This document shows positions 48,015 through 60,000 of a stretch of 64,000 bases of DNA, in pieces. This stretch comes from Pristionchus mayeri (lineage: Eukaryota; Nematoda; Chromadorea; Rhabditida; Neodiplogasteridae). The translations under genes were made by a program, and so were the position numbers. Numbering within the stretch: position 1 is the first letter of the stretch; each line of letters begins with the position of its first letter. Below the pieces are notes generated by a model. The model was given only the letters and a program-made list of their open reading frames with translations, made no database searches and was not told where the DNA came from. Location: the NCBI GenBank assembly GCA_036245805.1, contig BTRK01000003.1, forward strand, positions 18,888,464-18,952,463, in the 5' to 3' direction.

Positions 48015-51000
48015 ATGCCATCCATGACCTCTTCAGGTGGTCAATCCCCCACAACAAGGAGACGAAAGCGTCGAGCAGTAGATGATTTGCTAGTAGAGGT
48101 ACGACAGTTCAGTTTACTAGTTTAACAATGTACTTCAATAAGTTCTAGATATGGATATAATATATTACTTTTCCACCAATATTTTAGGAATATTTATAAT
48201 TATAGTATGGTCCATCCATACTGTATGGAAACTTCACAAAATTGATTTTTTCAAAAAAAGCTTTGATAAAAACTCCTAAAATTTTGAAGCATTTGATTGA
48301 TTTGCTAATAATGATTCGAAAAAAACTACTAAAATAAGTTTTGTTAGCAAAGGAAAAAATTGAAACTGTACAGAATGTATGATATTTTCGAAATTATTGA
48401 ACCTGTCACTATTGGTTACAAAATTCCTAAAACGATTGAGTGACAGGTTGGATTTTAAAATCCCACCTGTAAAAGTATATAAGCGAAATAAACCAAATTT
48501 CGAACCATTTTAAGTTCTTTTCTCATCTTTTTGATTCAGAAATAATTATTCATCTTTTGGTGGATTAAATACATATTCGATAAAAATTTTGCTAACTCTT
48601 CGAATAGTCGGAAGATTTGAAAAGATTATGTATAAATCATCTCGAAGTGACAATTGACTCTCTTTAAACAAATGGAAATTGTTTTAAAAAATAATCTCTA
48701 TAATATCAATAATAAATATTTATTTTTATTTTATTTATTTATCGTACACCACGTAGGTGCCTCATCAGATACAGAAATGTGCGAGAATGAGGGGGGAGAG
48801 CGAGATAAGAGAAGAGAAGATAAGAAACGTATGGGGGAGATGGGTGGGGGGGGGGGGCAGGAGACGATCACTTCCGATTTGAGTCGCGCGAGAGATATTC
48901 GAGGGGAGGGGGCCTCGAGAGCGGGAGAGTGGCCGCTATCCAATATATATCTTATTGGAGTCTTGGTTGACTTGAGATCGGAAAGTGTCGAAATGGCGGA
49001 AGAGAAGATGAAAGGGGTGGAGGGAGGAGAAAGAGAGCAAAAGATTTCTAATTTCAATAGCAAGGGTATGTAGTAGATTAGGGGAATTTAACAAATGGAG
49101 CTTAACAGTGTCGACAGATAAAAGGGGGTCACATATCAGGTGTAATTTATTGAGGAGTCGGGATGTTCTGTGGGCGAAAGAGGCTCTTAAATTTTCCTTT
49201 CGGAAGGAGGGAATATGAAGAACAAATGCACTATGGCGTCTACTAATTGCCCTATACGTGTAGAAATTACTAATAGGTAATTCGACAAGATTTGCGAAAA
49301 TTTTGAGAGCTAAAATAATATCTATGACAATGCGGCAAGAATAAAAGGAATGTAGCGAGTAAAAGGCTAGTCTATCAGAATAGGAAGGAATAGATGTACG
49401 TGAATCTACTCGAGAACAGCGATAGAACAAAAGTCTAGTGAACAGATGCTGTACTTTCTCTAGTTTGCGGATTCTACCGGATGATGATGGAGACCAAACT
49501 GGGGAAGCATATTCTAATACTGGGAGAATAAACGACTTGAAAGCAGTTATGAGCTATGCTACGAAAGAGGAGATAGACCAATGATGAGGCCTTATGACAA
49601 ACAATTTGAATATGAGAGTCAAAATTCAAAAGAGGATCGATATGAACACCTAGATCGCGGATAGATTGAGAGCCTTTAAGGTTGCAGGAAGATAGTGGGT
49701 AAGTGGTGCGGGGATTATTTTTGCCTAGATGTAGTATGTTGCATTTCTTTTCTGCAACTTCTAATTGCCATATTATGCAGTAGTCTATGAAGCTAGTAAT
49801 ACCAAATTGGAGTTGGGAGAGGGAATCAGAAGGGGAGAGGGGGTCGAAAGTAATGAAGAGTTTGATATCATCAGCAAAGAGCCGACAAGTGAGTTTAGGA
49901 TAAGGAGAGAAAACTATAGGGAGATCGAAAGTATAGAGCAAAAAGAGGAGAGGACCGAGAACAGTGCCCTGTGGCACCCCTGAAATGACTATGCCTTAGG
50001 GGCGACAAAAAAATTTGAAACGCTTCACATGACTTTGCATGAATCATTGCGCAGGAGTCATCCTAGTTCTTTTTATTCTTCAATTTTAGTACATTTTCAT
50101 GCTAAATAAACAAATACTGAAAAATTTCATTTATTTGATGGCTCATAACGTTACGAACACATTCAATCTGTGTACATTAGACGGATGCTAATAGTTGTTC
50201 TCGTACCGCAGAAACTGCAGCTACATATACTATCTGATATAGGCAAACCATATTAATTGACAAACATAGTTTGCCAACAAAACGATACTTGTATAGCAAT
50301 ATCTTAATTAGAACAAGCAATAGAAACTGCAATAATATTTCTGTAATTTTGAGGTTTGACATAGATCATCAAATTTCACAATAAAATTCAGAAAATGAGT
50401 GTTCAATTACGACCGTCCTCAATGCAGCGTCGCTCGATTTTGGAGCAACATAGATTCAAGCTTGACAACATTTTGGAATCAAAGGATCAGTTCATAAGAA
50501 AACAGAAATTGTAAGTGATTTTCAAGAACTTTAGTATATTTAGGGACCATAAGGGGTCTAGCCGAAATGAACCTATGACACCTTAACTATGCTCAAAATG
50601 CCCGCAGGTATCCAAATAAGATCATGCTTTTGGCCGTTTGTCGATATCTCATCTCTGAATCGCGCTAGAGGTAATAAAGCTCGTGAAAAGGTGTCAACGG
50701 AGAGCGGCAGAAAAGCGAGACGAGGGAGAAAGAAAGGGGCGGAGCCAATTCAGCCGACTCTCCAGTCAAAACGCCAAAAATGTGGGCAGGGCTTCGCCCA
50801 TTCCCGGATGTGCCTCGCCCCCCGAAAGGTTAGACGAGGGAGGGATGCAAGCGCGCTCTTTTGCATGCCCAGGCGCTCTCTACACGCGTCGGGGCAGAAA
50901 CAGGCGAGAAGAGGGAGGGCGAGGAGGCGGAGTTTCGCGATTGCCTCTTTCTCTTAATGAGCTCCCCACAAACTGATCTTCTTTGAAGCACGGGTCAACG

Positions 51001-54000
51001 CCTTAACTTTTGAATGTTCTGTTTTGATAGAAAGTTGCCTTAGGCCTTGAGTAACAAATGGTCAAAGGGGGAGCTAAGTGCTTCCACTTTGAGGGATGAT
51101 TTCGCCTTTTCGCAACCTTTAAGTCGTATGCTGACCTACTCAAACACGAACATGGATGTTCCGCCTCAGTTCACCGATAGATAGAGGGGAGATCTAGGTG
51201 AATCAGTTTAGAGCGAACGGTTTGGTTTGCGAATGAAGCTCGTGCTCCCTAAATCTTTCTTTAGAGAGGAATCGTGCCCGAGCAAAGTGGGCGGAGCTTA
51301 CCGTGTCTAAGTATATTTCAAATTTCAGATCTTCCCTACTGATCGGCCCAAGGAGGACTGGTGATGCAGGAGTGATGGCACAGTGAGGATTAAACTAGTT
51401 TATTATACTATGCGTAGGGACCACAACCTGGGTTACCGATCTGTCGCAGGCCAAACATTGGTCAAACTGCCCCTTGGGAACCTAATAAGATCCTACTTTT
51501 GGCCGTTTGTCGATATCTCATCTCAAATTTGCGCTATCGCTCGAAAAGTGCTCTCGGGTTTTTCAACGGGAATCCTTCGAAAGGTGCTCCTCAAAGCACA
51601 GTGGGCGGAGCCTATTTCGATGTATAGTTGTCGAGTATGAAGAAAGAAGCGACGAAAGGAAGTGCGCGCATGGCTCAGTGGTGAAGATATTTGATTGCCA
51701 ATCGCTTATCCCTGTGTTCGAACCCCTCAAGATATAAAACTTTTGCAGATACCCTAGATAAACAACGGAAGTCGTACAATTTTAAATACGCGCGTAGTAA
51801 AACTTTTGAAGGGAGAGCACAATTCGTGGCGACAATATTTCTTTGATTTGTTTTGATATATGATCTGGAATGGTCGCCAAGAATCCATAAATTGGCCGAC
51901 GAACAATGGAATATGCTCGGAAGGCTTGAAACGGGCTCATCGAGAGAGAATTATTGATTTGTGTACTTCTAAAAGACAAATCCCATAGTTCGTCGACCAA
52001 CGGTTGGAATTCCCCTATAGAGAGCTCTCGAATTCTGCTTTGGGCGAATTTTTTCGTTGCGAATAAAGCTTGTGCTCCCTAATTCTCGCTTTAGAGAGGA
52101 ATTGTGCCCGAGCAAAGTGGGCGGAGCTTGCGGAGTCTAACTATGTGAATATGTTTCATATTTTGTTGTATTTTACGAAGACATGTGTAAATGTATATTC
52201 TTCATTCGAATTTGCAAAAAATTAAATCACGGCTCTCACGAGGAAATCAGGACAAAACGCCCATATCGTGGTACAATCGAAAAAGTCGATTTTGAGATTT
52301 TGACAGTGTTTGGGTAATCTAAGGTTCTGAATCCGATTCCGGGCTGATTTGCAGCCTATCTCGATCGGCGGCTGCTGCAGCTTGCTGCAGTGATTTGAAA
52401 TTTTTTTAAGAACCTCTACGGATAAAGTTTCAAATCTCTGCAGCAAGCTGTTGCAGTCGCCGATCGAGATAGGCTGTAGATCGACCCGAAATCGTATTCA
52501 GAACCATAAGTTTTCCCAAGAACTGCCAAAACCTTAAAATCGACTTTCTCGATTGTACCACGATATGGGCTTCTCTCATGAGAGGGGTAATATGCTCCAT
52601 GAACGAGTGATATATTTTTATAGAATTTGAGCCCAATTTGAACCGAAGAGTATTGTAGTGACAAATTGCAAGTTGCGCTTCCTTATTAATTGATTGTACG
52701 TATTCTCTCCTCGATTTTCGATCTAGTTTAAGAGATAATGGGCGAGAAGAGAGACACATATCGTCATACGATTCCATGCATGACACAAGTCGCGTATTGC
52801 ATGACTCAATGGCGCCTACTTCAAAGATTACCGTACAAAGATAATCAGGCCGCATACCAAATGTGAACTATGCCAATCAATTTCTAAATTCTGTTTGATG
52901 ATTCTTTATCAGAAATGCGCAAGGAAATGTTCGAGAGAAGTTGCATCAGCATGATGAGTGATTGATAATTTCGCTCTAGTGCTTGATATGAGTAGCTGAC
53001 TCGAAAATCTGACTATTCAAAATCCAAAATATGATGAGCTGTTTTTTCAAGACTTGAAATTCTCTTGACCAACAGTGGTGAATATCATACGCCAATCGCT
53101 ATCGCGCACCCTTCTGTCACTTTTGCATTGTCGTTTCATTGTGTTTCAACCGATTCCAAATTCTATTAAATTACAAGAACAGAGAAGAGCAAAATCTAAG
53201 TGCTCCTTTAAATGACAGGGAAAAAATCTGTGCTCCTTTAAATTAATCGAAGGCAGAATACCACTCTACGGAAGGGTAAAAAGTCCGCCAAAATAAGAGG
53301 ATTACTTTAACAGAGGTCTTCTGAGAGATTGCATGAAATCGGAAACCCGGGATACAAAATATTCAAAGTGCTTCTATCCAATTGATACTATGAGGGTTGA
53401 TGCAACCAAGGTCAAGGACTTTCGAGTTCGAGTTTCGAAGCCGCAAAATAGAAATTGCCTAAATGCCGGCTGTGGATATTTCAAAAATTCAAAATGATGT
53501 GATATCGTTCAAAGTGGAGAAAAACGTCGTTTAAAAAACCAAAATATCCGTCTCGGCGAGCTGAACAACTTTGCTGTTGACAATGTTACTCAACAAAAAC
53601 AAGCAAATTGAGTAGAGTGAGAAAAATCTAATTTTCATAAAATTTGTGTATAAAAAACAGCCGGCTTGAAAAAAAATGTTCCATGTGGAAATTAGATCTC
53701 TTCAGATTCAGAATCTACATACTTTTTCACCCTGGAAAATGTGTTTAAAACGAAAATTGAAAGATATAGTCATTGCGTTTTTAAGCTCGAAACCCATCTG
53801 ATGATTGCAGTATTTTTACAATTTCTGAAAATTCGAAGCCTGATAAATCGACCTTATTGGGTTCCAATGTTATCATTTTCAGCTTCAAATGATTCAGCAT
53901 CACTATAATTTATAATCCTAGTCGATTTATATAAATTTAAGAGAAAAAATTTTCGTCAAAAAATCTCATAAACCTCGAATAAAGTGATTTTTCGACGAAA

Positions 54001-57000
54001 ATATTTTTCTCTTAAATTTACATAAATCAACTAGAAATATAGAGTCTAGTGATACTGAGTCATTTGAAGCTGAAAATGATAACATTGGAGCCCAATACGA
54101 TCGATTTATCAGGCTTCGAATTTTCAGAAATTGTAAAAATACTGCAATCTGATGGTTTTCGAGCGTAAAAACGCAATGACTATATTTTTCAATTTCCGAT
54201 TTAAACACATTTTCCAGGGTAAAAAAGTATGTAGATTCTGAATCTGAAGAGATCTCATTTCCACATGGAACATGTTTTTCAAGCCGGCTGTTTTTTATTC
54301 ACAAATTTTATGAAAATTAGATTTTTCTCACTTTACTCAATTTGTTTGTTTTTGTTGAGTAACATTGTCAACAGCAAAGTTGTTCAGCTCGCCGAGACGG
54401 ATATTTTGGTTTTTTAAACGACGTTTTTTCTTCACTTTGAACGATTTCAAATCATTTTTGAACGATTTCAGAATTTTTGAAATATCCAGAGCCGGCATTT
54501 AGGCAATTTCTATTTTGCGGCTTCGAAACTCGAACTCGAAAGTCCTTGACCTTGGGAGCATTAACCGTCATAGTATCAATTGGATAGAAGCGTTTTCAAT
54601 GAACTTTACGCGTATGTAAATAGCCTAATAGTCAATTCTATCACTTCGGATAAAGTGATTTGTGATCGGATAAGTCTCCTCTACACTTCCACGTTGTCAG
54701 TTTAGTTACCCAGAAGTTCGTGGAAGTCCACTTTTAACGACAAAAAAGAGCAATTATAAACAGAAACAGAAAATGAATTCATTAATTGAATTCATTTCAT
54801 CAGATTCGCTCCTCTGTATCAAGTAGTCTCACAACTTCGTACAGATCCAGAAGATCACGAAGAACATCGAAACTTGATCAAGGATATTATAAGAGGGTAA
54901 GATTTTTTAAAATTTCATTTTAAGTTGAAATAAATATATCTGGTATTACCCCGAAATGTAAATTTTATTTCGTAAATGCAAATTTTGGAAAAAAATATTT
55001 AGAAAAATAATTATGGAAATTCATTTTTGGAAAAGCAAGAAATGGACAATTAATTTCAGATTTTTACATTTTGGAAATGCCCATTTTGGAAATTTTTCCA
55101 TGGCCGGTAGTACTGTAGCCGAGCGGAAATCTACCGTAACCTATCGAGCATTTTCGTCATTATCAGCAAATTCCAAACATAGTGTTATTTTTCCTTTATT
55201 ATAGTATTATTGCAATTAATAATACTAATAATTAAAGAAAGAAAACATACAAAATAATGCAAAATCAATGTTTGAATTTAATCGTTCTATTTCGCGGTTC
55301 TCTCAATGCAGCGAAAAATACCGTATCCAGCGGAAAAATTTCCAAAACGGGCATTTCTAAAAATTTGTTTCCAATTTATTTTTTCCACAATTGTTTTTTC
55401 CAAAAAGCAAATTTCCAGATATTTTTTTCTAAATTTTATTTTTACGAAAAATTCGTTTCAAAATAAAATTTCCAAAATTAATTTTACAAATCGGGGTAGT
55501 ACCAATATATCTATCTATTTCCAGATCAATGATCGTCGAATGGCCTCGATCAGTGGTCGGATTGTACAACAATGAGGATGATGAAGCTTTGGAAGTTGAT
55601 CAAGCACCGTTGATACACAGGTAGTGCGTACATTATTTACATAGAGAAACATCTTATATTTCGAAATCAGTTTGAAAAATCAATGAAAATTATTTGCAGA
55701 GCCAGGACAACTGTAAAGTGCCGTACAGACCATCCCACAATGCGAGTAAAGTGAGTTTTTTTAGCAGAAGAACTGGATGAGATTACACGTTTCTGCTCGC
55801 AAATTTTGTTGTTGAGCTACTGAAACATCTTACTTGAAAAATATAATAGCAAATGATGCACTTATTTTTAGATACAGTTCAGACATTAAAAAGCCTGAAA
55901 TTTGAAGTACTGCAAAATATTTTCCAATCTGTAATTGAAAATTTATGTGAATAATGTCAAAAGCTGATGCACTTCCCGCCTTATCTTTTTTTCTAAAAAA
56001 TCGAATTTCAAAATATCCTGAAAGTTGCTAGGGCGTTCCAGGAAAGTTTTCACTAAAAAACATATGCGTACGTATTTTGAAATTTTAACTGAAAAAACAC
56101 TGATATGGTACTATTTCAAAATTTCTTTCAGAATGTACGCGTTTACCGCCGCAGCTGAGCAACAACGGGGGAATGGGGGTTGGTCTCACTTTCTATGACT
56201 AACGTTTATTAAGCATGTCTAATTGTATTCAAAACAACATTATGCCCATGTCAAACACACATTTTACACATGAATACACAACAATTTTGTTCAGGTCCCG
56301 AGCTAGTTGAAGCGTTCTTTCGATGCTCATTGACAAAGGCACAGAGCGGAGTTGTGGGAGAGAACTGCGACGCAAGAAAACCGTATGTTAATTGATGAAA
56401 ACGTAAATAAACAGTAATTGAGCTCTTCTTTTTTTGTTACAGCAAGATTGCGGGTCAACTGATTTTGACGGAGCGCGAGGGAACAACTACACCAAAAATA
56501 TTCGCAGGTTGAATTTCGTTCGATCAATTGTTGATACATATCTATCTCCTAGTTGAATAATATTGTTTAGGTGCTTTCGTTAACAAAGAGGGTAAACTCG
56601 TAGTTCATCAGATAGCGCCAGAATCTCAATCGTGAGCTTTGAAAATGCAACGCTTTTTCGTACTTCGTAATATGAAAATTCATGTTAAGGCTCGATCTGC
56701 TCAAATACTGTAGTGAGCAAACCGCTCGATCGACGTCTTTTAAATACGAAAACGGAGTCTTATGCGCCACATTTCCCGAGATTGTAAGTAATTCAATCTC
56801 TTGGGGTTTCGTGCTGAAAAGTCTTATTCTAAGCATTGCGATTTCAGGGAATAACTCTGCAAACGATGGTTGACAGACGTCAACTGGCCACTCGATACAC
56901 AATCGAGAGCGAGGTCTTCGTTAAGATCGACAGTTTAATCGTTGAACATGTGAGTTATCTAGTAATTTAAATCGATGTGCTGTTTCAGACTTTCCAATCA

Positions 57001-60000
57001 TTGCCTTTTTTAATCGCAATTACAAATGATCAAAATGAGCCGCTTATGAATTCTATAATTTGGAGCCGAATGCTGGATAACGAGAACTACGTTAGTGGTT
57101 GCTACACTTCGCCGACTTATTATTCCGAGACCCGACCATTTTTTCTCCCAACAGGATGGATCCGAACAGCAAATGTCAATTACATATAGCGTATTGAAAG
57201 AAGCATCAAGGAATTTTGTGAAGTCTCAAATTAATCAAGCGCGTTCTTTAACGGATCGAGAACTCCTCCACTTTCAAGCGATGATCTTTTTATCAAAGTA
57301 ATTTTTATGAAAATATAAGTAAACATAAAAAACAAATGTATGCAAAGGTGTAAGAGAGACTATCTGAGTGAATGAAAATATGCTTGGCACCAGCGAAAAA
57401 TAGAATTCCTCTAAAATTTGCATACATGTAGTACTCAGAGAGTATAGCTCAAGTGTGGCCTATTTAGTGTTCTAAATCACGCATTGAGAAATGCGCGGCA
57501 CTTTTGTGTAAAAACGTCAATTTTCGAACTTTATCATTTCGTAATCGATCAGAACGTGATATATCTCTAAAAATGCAGAATATTCTAACGATTGTGCCTG
57601 CCAAGTGTTACAGCAATCGGATTAAAACTGCGAAAAAAATGAAAAGTTGATGCATTTTAGGTTTTTTGTATTATATCTAGTTCGGATGGAAGGGTCTAGA
57701 AAGTTTTGAAGTTTTAAATTTGTAGCTATGGGTACTAACTATCTATTAAATTAATATAATTAAAATCAAAAATTAAAGTAATAATAAGGACCTGCCTACC
57801 GTAACCCAAACCTGAACTGGAGGGCAGGTGTTCTAGGGTTACCCTACATGGAGAACTCGATGAGATAAATGCCCCAGAACCAATTGAATTTCGAAAGGCA
57901 TCCGCGCGCGCCAGCGCGCTGATGTTTAAAAATGTCGAGATATTACGGTAGCTTTTTTTACGGTAGAAAAACAATTGGTTCTGGGGGATTTATCTCATCG
58001 AGTTCTCCGTGAAGGGTAAACCTGGAACACCTGCCCTCCTGTTCTGTTTGGGTTACGGTAGGCAGGTCCTTATTATTACTTTAATTTTTGATTTTAATTA
58101 TATTAATTTAATAGATAGTTAGTACCCATAGCTACAAATTTAAAACTTCAAAACTTTCTAGACCCTCCCATCCGAACTAGATATAATACAAAAAACCTAA
58201 AATGCATCAACTTTTAATTCTTTTCGCAACAGTTTTAGTCCGATTGCTGTCGCACTTGGCAGGCACAATCGTTAGAATATTCTGCATTTTTAGAGATATA
58301 TCACGTTCTGATCGATTACGAAATGATAAAGTTCGAAAATTGACGTTTTTAGACAAAAGTGCCGCTCATTTCTCAATGCGTGATCTAGAATACTAAATAA
58401 CCCACGCCTGAGCTATACTCATTGAGTGCTACATGTATGCCAATTTTGGAGGAATTCGATTTTTCGCTAGTGCCATGCGTCTACACAAAAATGTTCACTC
58501 ACTCAGATAGTCTCTCGTAAGTAGCTCAAAACCTTTAATCCAAATTTTAGAGTCAATAAATGTCACAGTGAAATGGAAGTTCATAATCTGGAAACCTGTT
58601 TATATTCCGAAATATTGTCCAGCTTAAATCCTCAAACAGGTTATTTACATTGCAAATTTATCTTATATGATAGCCCAATGTTAAGGAGACACTGTGATGG
58701 AGGATGTTGGAAAAATGATAGAGGCAAAAAGAAATCTGAGGAATCGTTTGCTCAATGAATTTGTTAGAGATGACGTTATAATTGAGAAGCAGGATTTCAT
58801 GGTGGTCAGTATGCTTTATTTGCAACTAGGTCGGTCGCCCTTATTATGCTAGGTATAATATTACTTTTAAAATCATTCCACATCCTAACAAAATACAATA
58901 TCCTTGTCTTTTGTTCTTCTAACAGAATAATGCTCGAATACGGAAGCATTTCGTGCATCATAGGATAGAATATCGTGTAGGAAAGATGCATCTCAATTCT
59001 GGATGGTTACTCGGAGCTGCTTCACACTCCGTGGCAGTGGATGTACCAGGTACATACAAATATATCTAATTTTAGAATACGTTTGATAGAATTATCCATA
59101 ATGCCAAAACAATTGAAGCACCTTCGGAGATAGAATATTTTATGCATGAATGTCCAGGCCACTGAACTCATTATTGACGTCGGCCATAGGATGTGTCCTT
59201 CGCCTGCGATAGCAGAGAAGAAGTCAACGAAAACTAAAGTTTGGAATTTTAAAATTATAAACTTAAAAATTGAGTTTAAAGAAGCAACTTGCTGCTACTG
59301 AAGACTATCACACTATGATGAGTCTCTACAACAAGGGGTGAGTGAAATCATATGCTTTCTAGTATTATTATAATGAGTATTCATCGTAACTGTGATTTTA
59401 GAATTGTATCATTCATTTCCGTATACGATACACTTGCTGTTTTCAAGCAGCTGAAAAGCGATTGTGAAGACACACAGGTAAGTAATTCATGTTGAGAATT
59501 CCAGAATAAAGAGTATTTTCAAGTAAAACAATGGTTTTAAGGACGAAGGAAATATCATGATACGTTTTTGCGACGAGAATGCTGGCCATATTGCGTTTGC
59601 ATTCGGAATAGATTTAGAAGAAAAACTGATCGCTGGATCGACTTCTGGAGAGAGGGTCAAAGAATTCAAGCAGGTACTGTAGATGGAAAGACGTGAATAA
59701 GACTTGGAAACTTCAGGGTCTTTCTGAAGCCCTAATTGACGAGGAATTTACTTCACGTCACGGAAGACTTGTTAGGATGAATGTGTATCAAGATAGAGTG
59801 ACTGATAAGTTGTTTACAACGATAAGGTAATTATTCGCTTATAATTTTCATTTTTCGAATTGAATTTTCAGCAAAGGAAGTATATTCAGTTCATATAGGT
59901 CACTGCGAAACAATGATGCCAAGGTATTCTAAATTTCATATTCAGACAAAACCAAATTTACAGAACCAATTTCCTGAAGAAAATCTGACGAAACGAATCA

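Larger units (their letters stand above)
50511..54803. other. STAT C introns 2 and 3 outside named elements
   Basis: The region holds an internal duplication: AATAAGATC with TTGGCCGTTTGTCGATATCT at 50617 and 51484, and TTTAGAGAGGAATCGTGCCC at 51261 and a close copy at 52090. It also has hairpin-rich G+C sequence at 50680-50940 (GGGCAGGGCTTCGCCC). No coding exon other than 51329-51382 is supported. Confidence 0.4.

Noticed and set aside
49765..49983. Plus-strand 72-codon frame
   Set aside because: Antisense of the non-LTR reverse transcriptase fragment.
58926..59049. A longer exon reading giving HLNSGWLLGAASHSVAVDV in STAT C
   Set aside because: It cannot join the next exon without a stop. 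The shorter exon 58981-59049 is phase-consistent, matches locus B and restores a STAT-type TPWQW motif.
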